Notes: a model not told the origin generated them from the letters alone. A stretch of DNA of 64,000 bases from Falsiroseomonas sp050563535 (GCF_050563535.1 NZ_JBNXUO010000001.1:248001-312000), one strand, 5' to 3'. Numbered from the stretch's first letter, positions 35,966 through 44,618 are shown. A program made the numbers and translations.

Positions 35966-38029
35966 CTATAGCAGGGCCGGCGCCGCTGCGTCGCGCGCCG
36001 GTTGCGCCGCGCCGGGCAGGAGGGGGCGCGCGCCGCAGGCCAGCAGGTGGTCCGCGATGGCGTCGAATTCCGCGGCGTCGCGCGTGGCGTCGTGGAAGGG
36101 CGTGCCGGCGGCGCTGCCGCGCGGCACCCAGATCACCGTCTCGTAGCGCGCCCGCGTCAGCAGCACGCGGTAGGTGTTGAGGATGTGGCGCCGCTCCTCC
36201 GCGTTGCGCACCTGCTGCCAGGCGGTGCCGACAAAGCGCCGCGGCACCCAGCCGCCGGCGGAGGCGAGCAGGTCGCCGCCCCAGCCGAGGCCGACCACGT
36301 CCAGCTCCAGCCCCTGGCAGTCATATTCCGTCGCGAAGGTCTCCAGCGCATCGGAGGCGCGGATGTCCGGCCAGCGGCGCAGGAACCAGTCCGCCACCTC
36401 CTCCGCCTGCACGCCGAGCCCTTCGGCGCGCAGCCGCTTCGCGCCCGCCGCGGCGACGAGCCCCGCGCGGCGCCGCCCGCGCGCCAGGCCCCGCAGGGCG
36501 CCGCGCAGCGCGTCGAGCTCGCGTGTCAGGAGGAAGGGCAGGGCGGGCGTGGCATCGGCGATGCGCCGCGCCTCCGCCGCCGCGCCGCGCAGCACGGCGT
36601 CCACCCAGGCCGCGCCCGCGCCCTCGCGCACGCTGCGGACCGGCACGGCGAGGTCGAGGTCGTCGTCGCGCGCAAGCCAGCCCGGCCAGCCATCGGCGAT
36701 GCGCTGCACCGGGTCCTCCGCCTCCACCGCGCGCAGGGCGGCCACCGCCCGCCACCCCCCGCCGGTGGCCGCGACCACCTCTCCCCACTCGCGCAGGCCG
36801 GCCTCGCCGGTGTTGATCTCCTGCCCATTGCCGATCAGCGCCACCACCACCGCCCAGCCCGCGTGCCGGCCCATGATCTCCAGCGCATGGGCGGGTTCGC
36901 TCATGGTGAGCTTCGAGGGCTTGTTGCGGGTGCCGAGCCGCGCCTTCGCCGCATCCCAGGCGCGCTGCGCCTCGTCGAAGACGACCAGGCGCTCGGGCGG
37001 GGCGCGGCGGTCCGGGGACGTCACCCCGTCCTCCAGGAAGCGGTGCATGTTCTGCAGGCGCTGCTTGGCGCGGCGCAGCGCCTCGGTGCGGCTGCATTCC
37101 CGCCGCGCCACCGCATCCCCCGCGAGGGCCGCGCGCAGCACCTCGACGAGCGGGACGTTGCCGGTGAGGAAGGCGCCCGTCGCGCCCGCATCCGGCGCGA
37201 AGATGGCGTTGAGGCCGCAGAGCGTCTTGCCCGCGCCGGGGATGCCGGTGACGACCACCAGGCGCTTGTCGCCGGCCCGCTGCGCCGCCTGCACGGCCCG
37301 CGCGATGGCCTGCGAGGTCCGCGTCAGGTTCGCCGCGTCGGCGCGGGCGGCGGCGATCTCGGCCACGCCGTTGCGGGCGTAGAGCATCGTCGCCGCCTCG
37401 ATGATGGTCGGGACGGGACGGTAGGGCGCGGCCAGCCAGGCCGCGCCGTCGAGCGGCGCGGATGCGGGCGCGGCGGACTGCACCCAGCGCAGCGCATCCG
37501 CCAGCGATGCGTGCCCGGCGGTGAGCGGCTGCACCACGCCGTCCCAGATCAGCGGCGGCTGCGCGGGGGGCAGGAAGGGCGCATCGCCCGCGACGAGGAC
37601 CGGCACCACGGGATGCGCGCGGCTGCCCGCATGGAAGTCGCGCAGGTCGAGCGCGTAGTCCTCGGCCTCCGCGCGCATGGCGCCGTCCGGGCGGCCGGTC
37701 TTGAATTCCATCGCGAGGATGGCGCGGTCAGTCAGCACCACCGCGTCGATGCGCTTCTCCAGCCGCAGCAGGTCGAATTCCAGCGCGACGGTCCAGCCCG
37801 CGCCGTCCGCCGCGGCGATGGCGTCGCGCAGCGCGGCCACCTGCCTCTCCCACGCGAATTGCTGGTCCGCGCTGCCCGTGTGGCCGCGTCCCTGCTGGGC
37901 AGAGGCGAGGCGGCCGACGGTGTCGGCGGCGTCCCGCGCGAGGAGCTCCGCCCCGGTGCAGGCGAACCAGGCGCGCAAGTCAGACGCCCTTGCAGGCGGC
38001 GGTGGCCTGCGGGCTGGCGCGGGCGACAT
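35966..38029 (-). CDS. Predicted PD-(D/E)XK nuclease - DUF2075 (SF1 helicase) protein
   Basis: 687 residues from ATG 38029; a TTG at 37978 with AAGGG upstream is an equally good start. Residues about 75-150 look like a PD-(D/E)XK nuclease: E84, D95 in R-I-D-A-V-V-L and E108-F-K110. The ATPase follows: Walker A T-G-I-P-G-A-G-K-T (261-269), Walker B L-V-V-F-D-E-A-Q (348-355), LIGNGQEINTG as motif III, ATEYDCQGLELDVVG as motif V and YRVLLTRAR as motif VI. DUF2075 proteins are mostly uncharacterised and are often suspected of roles in phage defence or DNA repair. The downstream secreted EEP gene is 7 bp away. Confidence 0.87.
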   Translation of the reverse strand: MSPAPARRPPPPARASDLRAWFACTGAELLARDAADTVGRLASAQQGRGHTGSADQQFAWERQVAALRDAIAAADGAGWTVALEFDLLRLEKRIDAVVLTDRAILAMEFKTGRPDGAMRAEAEDYALDLRDFHAGSRAHPVVPVLVAGDAPFLPPAQPPLIWDGVVQPLTAGHASLADALRWVQSAAPASAPLDGAAWLAAPYRPVPTIIEAATMLYARNGVAEIAAARADAANLTRTSQAIARAVQAAQRAGDKRLVVVTGIPGAGKTLCGLNAIFAPDAGATGAFLTGNVPLVEVLRAALAGDAVARRECSRTEALRRAKQRLQNMHRFLEDGVTSPDRRAPPERLVVFDEAQRAWDAAKARLGTRNKPSKLTMSEPAHALEIMGRHAGWAVVVALIGNGQEINTGEAGLREWGEVVAATGGGWRAVAALRAVEAEDPVQRIADGWPGWLARDDDLDLAVPVRSVREGAGAAWVDAVLRGAAAEARRIADATPALPFLLTRELDALRGALRGLARGRRRAGLVAAAGAKRLRAEGLGVQAEEVADWFLRRWPDIRASDALETFATEYDCQGLELDVVGLGWGGDLLASAGGWVPRRFVGTAWQQVRNAEERRHILNTYRVLLTRARYETVIWVPRGSAAGTPFHDATRDAAEFDAIADHLLACGARPLLPGAAQPARDAAAPALL

Positions 38030-38084
38030 GACCGCCGAAGCAGCCGCCGACGGTGACGCGCCGGATCGGGCGGAAGCGTTCCAT
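37980..38084 (-). CDS. Possible 34-residue ORF upstream of the nuclease-helicase
   Basis: ATG 38084 to TGA 37980, reading M-E-R-F-R-P-I-R-R-V-T-V-G-G-C-F-G-G-H-V and ending ACKGV. It overlaps the first part of the nuclease-helicase frame; its stop is one base before the alternative TTG start at 37978. This layout would suit a coupling leader, but no clear ribosome site precedes the ATG. Weak candidate. Confidence 0.25.
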   Translation of the reverse strand: MERFRPIRRVTVGGCFGGHVARASPQATAACKGV

Positions 38085-38148
38085 GCGCGAATCGTAACAC
38101 CCCGCACCGTGCGCGGCGAGCCTCGTCCCGCCGCCCGGGGCGCGCAGG

Positions 38149-39024
38149 TCAGCCGGGCCGGCGCGCGGGCCAGGTCGCCAGCAGCAGGCTCAACATCAGC
38201 AGCACGAAGCCTGCGGCATGGACCGCGGTGAAGGGCTCGCCCAGCACCAGGATTGCCACCGCCGCGGCGCTGGCCGGCAGGAAGGCGGTGAAGACGCCGG
38301 CGATGCCGGCCGCCGCGCGCTTCAGCCCGGCATACCACAGCAGCAGGCACAGCACGCTGGTGGTCAGGCTGTGGAAGACCAGCAGCCCGCCCACGGCCGG
38401 GTCCGCCAGCGCCGCCGCGGCGCCCAGCACGGGCAGGCAGAAGGGGACCAGCATCAGCAGCGAGAAGGCCTGCATCCAGAGCGTCGCCGTCACCACCGGC
38501 ACGCGCCCGGCGACGCGCTTGGCCAGCAGCACGTACATCGCCTCCCCCACCACTCCCGCGAAGACGAGCAGGTTGCCGGCCGCGCTGCCATGGCCGTCAC
38601 CCGCCGCCCGCGCCAGGACGAGCGCCGCCATCCCGAATGCCGCGAGCGCCACCGCCGCCCATTGCCGCCGCGGCAGCCTCTCCCGCAGCCAGAGCGCACC
38701 GCCCACCGCGACCACCGCCGGCAGCGTCGCCAGGATCAGCCCGGCTTCCAGCGCCGTGGTCAGCCGCAGCCCCGCCAGCAGGGCGGAGTTGTAGATCACC
38801 GTGCCGAAGGCGGCCTGCAACGCCAGGTTCCACAGCACGCGCCCGCCCGGCCGCGCCGCGCCTTCCATCGCGCGCGCCAGCGGCCACAGCACCGCCACGG
38901 CCAGCGCGCAGCGCAGGCCCGCGATCATCGGGATCGGCAGGGTCTCGGCCAGCAGCTTGGCCACGGCGACATTCGCGCCGACCAGCGCCATCGACAGCGC
39001 AAGCTGCGAATAGGGGAGGATCAC
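38149..39024 (-). CDS. EamA/DMT-family transporter
   Basis: 291 residues with about ten hydrophobic helices in two EamA repeats; the internal repeat starts near residue 150 (NLLVFAGVVGEAMYVLLAKRVAG). Typical features are ALVGANVAVAKLL at the start, ALEAGLILATLPAVVAVGGALWLRERL closing repeat 1 and VFTAFLPASAAAVAILVLGEPFT in repeat 2. A metabolite exporter is likely. The start codon is GTG 39024. Confidence 0.9.
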   Translation of the reverse strand: MILPYSQLALSMALVGANVAVAKLLAETLPIPMIAGLRCALAVAVLWPLARAMEGAARPGGRVLWNLALQAAFGTVIYNSALLAGLRLTTALEAGLILATLPAVVAVGGALWLRERLPRRQWAAVALAAFGMAALVLARAAGDGHGSAAGNLLVFAGVVGEAMYVLLAKRVAGRVPVVTATLWMQAFSLLMLVPFCLPVLGAAAALADPAVGGLLVFHSLTTSVLCLLLWYAGLKRAAAGIAGVFTAFLPASAAAVAILVLGEPFTAVHAAGFVLLMLSLLLATWPARRPG

Positions 39025-39070
39025 GCGCGGAGGCCAGGCCGAAGTGCCGCCGCGGCGAAGGCGCGCCGCC

Positions 39071-40234
39071 TCACGCCTCGCCGTCGCGGCGATAGGGGGA
39101 GGCCTCCATCAGCGCCGCGATCTCCTCCAGCATGGCCGGGCGTTCCCGGTCCAGGAACCCCGCCACGGCGCGCTTCAGGCCGGGATGGGCGATCCAGTGC
39201 GCCGACCAGGTGGGGCAGGGCAGGTAGCCGCGCTGGATCTTGTGCTCGCCTTGCGCGCCGGCTTCCACGCGCGGCAGGCCGTGCTCGATCGCGAAGTCGA
39301 TGGCGCGGTAGTAGCAGAGTTCGAAATGCAGGAAGGGCGCATCCACCACCGAGCCCCAGTTGCGGCCGTAGAGCGCGTCCTCCCCCACCAGGTTCAGCGC
39401 GCCGGCGACGGGTTCGCCGTCCTGTTCGGCCACCATCAGCACCACCCGGTCGCCCAGCCTCTCGCCGAGGATGGGCCAGAAGCGGGGCGTCAGATAGGCG
39501 CTGCGGCCCCATTTGCGGTCGGTGGTGGCGCGGTAGAAGCGGTGGAAGGCCTTCCAGTGCCGATCCGTGATCTCGTGCCCCCGCAGCGTCTTCAGCACGA
39601 AGCCGGACGCCGCGGCGTCCCGCCTCTCCCGCTTCACCTGCTTGCGCTTGCGGCTGGCCAGCGTGGCCAGGAAGTCGTCGAAGGCGGCATAGCCCCGGTT
39701 GTGCCAGTGGAACTGCACGCCGATGCGTTGCAGCCACCCGGCCTCGCCCAGCGCCTTCCACTCGCCCTCGGTGCAGAAGGTGACATGGACCGAGGAGAGG
39801 TCGAGCTGCGCGCAGGCCTGCGCCAGCCCCTGGGCCAGCGCCTCCGGCCCCAGCCCGCAGCCGGGGCGCACCAGCAGCCGCGGGCCCGGCACGGGGCTGA
39901 AGGGGGCGGCGACCTGCAGCTTCGGATAATAGCTGCCGCCCGCGCGTTCATAGGCATCGGCCCAGGCATGGTCGAAGACGTATTCGCCCTGCGAATGCGC
40001 CTTCGCGTACATCGGCGCGCAGGCCAGCAGCGTCCCGTCCGGGTCGCGCAGCGCCGCGTGCTGCGCGAGCCAGCCGCTCCGCCCCCCCGTGCTGCCGCTC
40101 TCCTCGAGCGCGAGGAGGAAGGCGTGGCTGACGAAGGGGTTGCCCGTCCCCGCGCAGGCATCCCACTCCGCCGCCGGGATGTCGGCGACGGACCGATGGA
40201 GCGTCAGCGAGAATTCGGGCGCGTCGTTCGGCAT
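39071..40234 (-). CDS. FemAB/GNAT-like protein of the peptidogalycan biosynthesis (DUF482) family
   Basis: 387 residues. Recognisable family patches are IPAAEWDACAGTGNPFVSHAFLLALEESGS, YVFDHAWADAYERAGG and YYPKLQVAAPFSPVPGPRLLV, then the second GNAT-like half FLATLASRKRKQVKRERR, GRNWGSVVDAPFLHFELCYYRAID and EAGAQGEHKIQRGYLP. It resembles acyl/aminoacyl transferases by fold; no substrate is established. It lies 27 bp downstream of ridA on the same strand. Confidence 0.88.
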   Translation of the reverse strand: MPNDAPEFSLTLHRSVADIPAAEWDACAGTGNPFVSHAFLLALEESGSTGGRSGWLAQHAALRDPDGTLLACAPMYAKAHSQGEYVFDHAWADAYERAGGSYYPKLQVAAPFSPVPGPRLLVRPGCGLGPEALAQGLAQACAQLDLSSVHVTFCTEGEWKALGEAGWLQRIGVQFHWHNRGYAAFDDFLATLASRKRKQVKRERRDAAASGFVLKTLRGHEITDRHWKAFHRFYRATTDRKWGRSAYLTPRFWPILGERLGDRVVLMVAEQDGEPVAGALNLVGEDALYGRNWGSVVDAPFLHFELCYYRAIDFAIEHGLPRVEAGAQGEHKIQRGYLPCPTWSAHWIAHPGLKRAVAGFLDRERPAMLEEIAALMEASPYRRDGEA

Positions 40235-40261
40235 CGCCGGGAAGGTTGGGTCGCCCGCCCC

Positions 40262-40729
40262 TCACTCAAGCTCGAACATGCCCTCCACCTCCACCGCGGC
40301 GTCGAGCGGCAGGGAGGGGACGCCGATGGTGGTGCGGGTGTGGCGGCCCCGGTCGCCGAACACCGCCACCGCAAGGTCGCTCGCGCCGTTCATCACCGCC
40401 GCGTGCTGCGTGAAGTCCGGCGTGCAGGCGATGAAGCCGCCGAGGCGGATGACGCGCGCGACGCGGTCGAGGTCGCCACCCGCCGCGGCCTTCAGCTGCG
40501 CCAGCAGGTTGACGAAGCAGAGCCGCGCGGTCGCCTGCCCCTGCTCGACGGAAATGCCGGCGCCGAGCTTGCCGGTGGTGACGACCTTGCCCTCCACCAG
40601 CGGGATCTGGCCGGAGACGACGACCAGCCGGCCGGTGACCTGGAAGCCGATGTAGTTCGCGACCGGCGCCGCCGGCGTCGGCAGGGTGATGCCGAGTTCC
40701 GCGAGCTTCGTCTCGATCCGTCCGGGCAT
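40262..40729 (-). CDS. RidA family protein
   Basis: 155 residues, longer than typical RidA (about 130) and of the type with the ARTTIGVPSLPLDAAVEVEG-like C-terminus (here RTTIGVPSLPLDAAVEVEGM). RidA proteins hydrolyse reactive enamine/imine intermediates from PLP enzymes. VSGQIPLVEG and AVMNGASDLAVAVFGDRG are the family segments. Start ATG 40729 has GGAGA upstream; an in-frame ATG at 40750 is less likely. Confidence 0.92.
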   Translation of the reverse strand: MPGRIETKLAELGITLPTPAAPVANYIGFQVTGRLVVVSGQIPLVEGKVVTTGKLGAGISVEQGQATARLCFVNLLAQLKAAAGGDLDRVARVIRLGGFIACTPDFTQHAAVMNGASDLAVAVFGDRGRHTRTTIGVPSLPLDAAVEVEGMFELE

Positions 40730-40782
40730 GGGGCTGTCTCCAGGCTGCATCCGCGCCCGGCCCGCGGATGGCGGGCGGGCGG

Positions 40783-40799
40783 GGGTCCGTTGCGGACCC
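40783..40799. other. Short perfect hairpin between ridA and the RNR-like gene
   Basis: GGGTCCG-TTG-CGGACCC in the 129-bp gap. It lacks a T tract in both directions, so attenuation is only a possibility. Confidence 0.35.
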
Positions 40800-40858
40800 G
40801 CCGGCCAGTCGTGCCTCCGCGCCGCCCCGCCCGCAAGCGGGGGTGGCAGGGCGGCCGC

Positions 40859-42394
40859 TCAGCCCACCAGCTTGAGCTGCTTCCGGCGCGCCCGCGGGCC
40901 CGGCGCCTCCGGCAGGTCCATCGGCAGCAGGGAAAGCTGCGCCGCGGCATGGGCGGCGGTGTCGTTCGCCGCCTCCTCCGCCTCCACCGGGTCGGCCAGG
41001 TCGCGGCGGCCGAGATAGTCGAGGGCGAGCCGCCGGAAGGCCCAGTCCAGCACGCTCGTCGCGCGGCGGATCGCCGGGTCGCCCTCCACCGCGCCGGCGG
41101 GGCCGAAGCGGGTATAGGCATAGGCATCGACATAGTGGTCGAGCGCGACGCCGCCGGCGAGGCCGATGGAGACGGCCTGCGTCATCGCCTCCATCAGGCT
41201 GCGGTAGGCAGCGCCCTCCTTCGACAGCGCGATGGTCATCTCCGTCAGCCGGCCCGCCGCATCCTCGGTGGTGCGGAGCACCACCTTGTGGCCGCCGACC
41301 GAGACCCGCCACACCCCGCCGGTCGGGCGGGACGGCATGGCGGGGGCGCGGTCCGGCAGCGGCACGGGCGGGCGGGCGGGCGCGGCCTCGGCCACCGGCA
41401 TGGGCGGCGCGGCATGGAGATAGGGCGAGACCGCCTGCGCCATGGCGACCCAGGCGGCATGCGGCGGTGGGGCAAGCAGCGCATCCGCCGCGGCGCGGCC
41501 GACGCGCAGCGCGGCCCGGGTCGGCACCTCGGTCACCCAGCCGTCGCGGTCGAGGGAGAAGCGGGTCGGCCCGCCGGCGGGCGCGAAGCCGCCGCTCTCG
41601 GCGCCCAGCAGGCGTTCCGCCGCATCCGGCGCGACGAGCGCGACCAGCGCCTGGTGGCGCAACCCCGCGCAGCCCGCGGCGGCATCGAGCGCGGCGCGCG
41701 CCGCGGCCGCGAGGCCCGGCACCGGCGTCTCGCCCGGCGGGGCGGGGGCGAGCAGGCAGACCGGTTCCCGCGCGCCCAGCAGGTCGGCGAGCCGGCCGCT
41801 CTCGGCCTCGGCGGCACCGCGGGTCAGGGCGGCGACGGCGGCGCCGACCGCCCGCGCCTCGGCGCTGTCGTAGCGCAGGCCAAGCCCGGCCAGCAGCCCG
41901 GCCAAGTCGGCGAAGCCGAGGGAGAGCCGCGCATGCCGCGCGCCCGTCCAGATGTCGAGCGCGCGGACCCCGACCGCGACCGCGCGCGCATAGGCGGCCG
42001 CATCGAAGCCGCCGCCTGCCTCCAGGAAGGCGGGCAGGTTGAGCACGAAGCGCGCCGCGCCCTTCGCCTCGCCCCGCCAGATTGCCGGGCTCGGCGCGCC
42101 GCGGCGGTCCAGCAGCAGGGCGCGCAGCGCCTCGGCGAAGGCGTCCTGTTCGGCGGCATCCGCCAGCAGGCCGAGCTTGCGGCCGCGCATGGCGAGCGGC
42201 GCGATCCAGCCCTCGGCAAGGCGGGGGAAGACGACCGGGGCACTGCCGGGCGCGAGGGCGGCGAGGGCCGATGCCTCCTCCTCCTCCCAGGCGACGGGGA
42301 GGGCGACGGCGCGGGGCGGCGAATCCGGGTCGGGCGAGGCGCGCAGGCGCCAGAGCGGCATGCCATCGAAGAGGGTACCGGCCAGGCTCGACAT
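40859..42394 (-). CDS. Degenerate class II ribonucleotide reductase (NrdJ)-like protein
   Basis: 511 residues. Residues about 360-465 closely follow the C-terminal part of adenosylcobalamin-dependent NrdJ: GGHKVVLRTTED, GRLTEMTIALSKEGAAYRSLM, AVSIGLAGGVALDHYVDAYAYTRF, then RRATSVLDWAFRRLALDYLGR. Upstream, weaker echoes of the barrel are seen (VRALDIWTGARHARLSLGFADL, GLRYDSAEAR, AAEAESGRLADLLGA). NrdJ itself is about twice as long or more; the usual FNLAS-type and catalytic Cys segments are not recognisable and the Zn-binding tail is missing. It is therefore probably not an active reductase; a regulatory or structural role is possible. The start is uncertain because no ribosome site precedes ATG 42394 (or 42436). 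Confidence 0.78.
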   Translation of the reverse strand: MSSLAGTLFDGMPLWRLRASPDPDSPPRAVALPVAWEEEEASALAALAPGSAPVVFPRLAEGWIAPLAMRGRKLGLLADAAEQDAFAEALRALLLDRRGAPSPAIWRGEAKGAARFVLNLPAFLEAGGGFDAAAYARAVAVGVRALDIWTGARHARLSLGFADLAGLLAGLGLRYDSAEARAVGAAVAALTRGAAEAESGRLADLLGAREPVCLLAPAPPGETPVPGLAAAARAALDAAAGCAGLRHQALVALVAPDAAERLLGAESGGFAPAGGPTRFSLDRDGWVTEVPTRAALRVGRAAADALLAPPPHAAWVAMAQAVSPYLHAAPPMPVAEAAPARPPVPLPDRAPAMPSRPTGGVWRVSVGGHKVVLRTTEDAAGRLTEMTIALSKEGAAYRSLMEAMTQAVSIGLAGGVALDHYVDAYAYTRFGPAGAVEGDPAIRRATSVLDWAFRRLALDYLGRRDLADPVEAEEAANDTAAHAAAQLSLLPMDLPEAPGPRARRKQLKLVG

Positions 42395-42602
42395 GGGGGG
42401 AGATTGGGGCCCGGCGCGACTGCGTGCAAGCCGCATCTTGGGGGATTGCGGCGCCGCGGTCGCAACATCCTGTGGATTACCCCGCCGAACGTCCCAGGGA
42501 CCATGCCGTCCGGGCCGCGTGCTTTTGCACCCGCCGGGGGGTTGTGCGAGACTGGCGCCTCACGCAGATGCGTCTGGCCTCCATCGAGGCCCCGAGGACC
42601 CC

Positions 42603-42953
42603 ATGCTGAAGCGCTTCTTCGCCGGCATCTCCGGCCGCAAGGTCGGCCAGGACCGGTTCGGCAACACCTACTACGAGTCCCGCGGCACCTACATGGCCTA
42701 TGGCCGCACGCGCCGCTGGGTCCTTTACGTCGGCGGGGCCGAGGCCACGAAGGTCCCGCCCGAATGGCATGCCTGGCTGCACCACACCACCGATGCGCCG
42801 CTGCCCGAGGCGAAGCGCCATCCCTGGATGGTGGAGCACCGCCCGAACCCGACCGGCACCGCCAATGCCTACCGCCCCGTCGGCCATGACTACGTCGCCG
42901 GCCGCCGTGCCCCGACCACGGGCGACTACGAGGCCTGGACCCCCGGTTCCTAG
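42603..42953 (+). CDS. NADH:ubiquinone oxidoreductase subunit NDUFA12
   Basis: 116 residues, the alphaproteobacterial/mitochondrial accessory subunit of complex I. The hallmark pattern is VGQDRFGNTYYESRG, RRWVLYVGGAEATKVPPEWHAWLHH and a C-terminal YEAWTPGS. It heads the mlaD / small protein / DUF2155 block. The preceding frame to 42039 is antisense to the RNR-like gene and not used. Confidence 0.95.
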   Translation: MLKRFFAGISGRKVGQDRFGNTYYESRGTYMAYGRTRRWVLYVGGAEATKVPPEWHAWLHHTTDAPLPEAKRHPWMVEHRPNPTGTANAYRPVGHDYVAGRRAPTTGDYEAWTPGS

Positions 42954-42956
42954 CCG

Positions 42957-43466
42957 ATGAAGGGTCGATCCTTCGCCGAGGTGCTGGCCGGCGCGGTGGT
43001 GCTGGCGGTGGCGGTCGGCTTCCTCGCCTTCGCCGTCACCAATTCCGGCCGCAGCGCCGTCTCGGGCGCCGGGCAGACGCTGACCGCCCGCTTCGACCGC
43101 ATCGACGGCCTCGCCCCGGGCGCGGATGTGCGGATCGCCGGCGTGAAGGTCGGCAGCGTGGTGGACCAGCGCATCGATGCGCAGACCTTCCTCGCCGTGC
43201 TGACGCTGCGGATCGACGGCAGCCTCCGCATCCCGTCGGACAGTTCGGCCGAGATCGCGAGCGAGGGGCTGCTCGGCGGCCGCTTCGTGTCCATCGTGCC
43301 GGGCGGGTCGGACCGCATCCTCGCCAATGGCGGGCAGATCACGATCACGCAGAGCGCGGTCAGCCTCGAAAGCCTGCTCGGCCGCTTCATCTTCTCGATG
43401 ACGGAAGGGCAGGGGGGCGGGAGCCGCAACGCGGCCGAGGGCGCGGCGCCGGCCGCGCCGCGCTGA
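42957..43466 (+). CDS. mlaD: MCE-family protein MlaD
   Basis: 169 residues. One N-terminal transmembrane helix (about 9-28) and one MCE domain about 40-115 (ARFDRIDGLAPGADVRIAGVKVGSV). It is the periplasmic substrate-binding ring of the phospholipid transporter that keeps outer-membrane lipid asymmetry. No mlaE or mlaF is adjacent, which is normal in this conserved alphaproteobacterial block. The ATG is 3 bp after the NDUFA12 stop. Confidence 0.93.
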   Translation: MKGRSFAEVLAGAVVLAVAVGFLAFAVTNSGRSAVSGAGQTLTARFDRIDGLAPGADVRIAGVKVGSVVDQRIDAQTFLAVLTLRIDGSLRIPSDSSAEIASEGLLGGRFVSIVPGGSDRILANGGQITITQSAVSLESLLGRFIFSMTEGQGGGSRNAAEGAAPAAPR

Positions 43467-43690
43467 TGCCGGACCCGCTGGACCCCCCGCCGGCCTGGCC
43501 CGGGGCGGATGGCGCGCCGCTGTCCTGCCGGGAGAAGCTGAAGGTGCTGGCCGAGAACCACCGGGAGGCCGCGCAGGTGCTGCGCGACGCATTCGAGGAC
43601 GCGGTGCTGATGGGCGTGGACGAGGCCGCGATGCGCCGCATCCTGACGGAGCTGGTGGCGCGGCTGCCAAGCCCGCGGCGGCCCGGCTGA
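43466..43690 (+). CDS. 74-residue conserved small protein
   Basis: Contains LSCREKLKVLAENHREAAQ, DAFEDAVLMGVDEAAMRRIL and an amphipathic helical C-terminus. Similar short proteins appear in this gene block in Rhodospirillales, with no known function. Start and stop each overlap the neighbours by one base (ATG at 43466 within the mlaD stop TGATG; stop at 43690 shared with the next start). Confidence 0.82.
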   Translation: MPDPLDPPPAWPGADGAPLSCREKLKVLAENHREAAQVLRDAFEDAVLMGVDEAAMRRILTELVARLPSPRRPG

Positions 43691-44061
43691 TGCGGCGGCT
43701 GGCCGGCCTTCTCGCGCTCGCACTCGCGGCGCTTCCCGCCGCGGCGCAGGACCGCTGGGTGCCGCAGCGGGTGGCCGAATTGCAGGCGCTGGACAAGGTG
43801 ACGGCGCGTGTCGTGACGCTGCGCGCCGCGGTGAACGTGCCGGAACGCTTCGGCAGCCTGACGCTGACCGTCCGCGCCTGCCATTCGCGCCCGCCCGACG
43901 AGGTGGCCGATGCGGCCGCCTGGCTCGAGATCACCGACAGCCGCGCCCCGGCCAGTGGCGCGGCGGTGTTCCGCGGCTGGATGTTCGCCAACGCACCCGG
44001 CGTGAACATGCTGCAGCACCCGGTCTACGACATCCGCGTCATGGAGTGCCGCGCGCAATAG
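43690..44061 (+). CDS. DUF2155 domain-containing secreted protein
   Basis: 123 residues with signal peptide of about 19 residues (ends PAAAQ). DUF2155 patches: LQALDKVTARVVTLRAAVN, LTLTVRACHSRPPDEV, AWLEI and VFRGWMFANAPGVNMLQHPVYDIRVMEC. The domain occurs next to aat and NDUFA12 in many alphaproteobacteria; function unknown, probably envelope. Confidence 0.92.
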   Translation: MRRLAGLLALALAALPAAAQDRWVPQRVAELQALDKVTARVVTLRAAVNVPERFGSLTLTVRACHSRPPDEVADAAAWLEITDSRAPASGAAVFRGWMFANAPGVNMLQHPVYDIRVMECRAQ

Positions 44062-44063
44062 GC

Positions 44064-44128
44064 GATGTTGCGGGAACGGAAGCAGGTCTTCCGCCGGCGC
44101 GGAGCAGGGATGTTGCGCAAGCGGAGCC
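44064..44128 (+). repeat. Direct repeat upstream of the DUF805 gene
   Basis: GATGTTGCGGGAACGGA (44064-44080) recurs as GATGTTGCGCAAGCGGA (44109-44125), 45 bp apart, in the 152-bp gap between DUF2155 and DUF805. A possible pair of regulator sites; the match is imperfect. Confidence 0.35.
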
Positions 44129-44213
44129 TGCTGCGACATGACGGCACCGGACGGAGTGGCGTGACGCGCGCGGGCATCGCATGCTGCGGCATGCAGCCCT
44201 GGGGAGAGCGGCG

Positions 44214-44618
44214 ATGAATTTCGGCGATGCCGTCCGGACATGCCTGAACAACTACGTCACCCTGTCCGGCCGCGCGCGCCGGTCGGAGTTCTGGTACTTC
44301 TTCCTGTTCCAGATGCTGATGCAGTTCGCGGCTGGCGTGCTGGACGCCGCGATCCTCGGCGGGTCGGGCGCGGTCGGGATGCTGGTTTCGCTCGGCCTGC
44401 TGCTGCCGAGCATCGCGGTCGCGGTGCGGCGCCTGCACGACACGGGCCGCAGCGGCTGGTGGCTGCTGATCGCGCTGGTGCCGCTGATCGGCTGGATCGT
44501 GCTGGTGATCTTCTATGTCGGACGCGGCGAGGACGGGCCGAACCGTTTCGGGGCGGATCCGCGCGGCACCGTGCTGCCCGGCGGGCCGGCACGGCCCTGG
44601 CAGGCCACGCCGCGATAG
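44214..44618 (+). CDS. DUF805 family membrane protein
   Basis: 134 residues with three to four hydrophobic helices. The DUF805 signature is visible: LNNYVTLSGRARRSEFWYFFLF, RRLHDTGRSGWWLLI and the C-terminal GPNRFGADPR. These small inner-membrane proteins are uncharacterised. ATG 44214 has GGGGAGAG upstream. It is convergent with aat. Confidence 0.93.
   Translation: MNFGDAVRTCLNNYVTLSGRARRSEFWYFFLFQMLMQFAAGVLDAAILGGSGAVGMLVSLGLLLPSIAVAVRRLHDTGRSGWWLLIALVPLIGWIVLVIFYVGRGEDGPNRFGADPRGTVLPGGPARPWQATPR

Noticed and set aside
42436..42478. Upstream start for the RNR-like gene
   Set aside because: The MRLARS extension has no ribosome site and no family support; ATG 42394 is kept as a tentative start.
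39044..42889. Very long + strand open frame (1281 codons)
   Set aside because: It runs antisense to the DUF482, RidA and RNR-like genes, has the Arg/Gly/Gln/His-rich composition of GC-rich antisense frames, and resembles no family.
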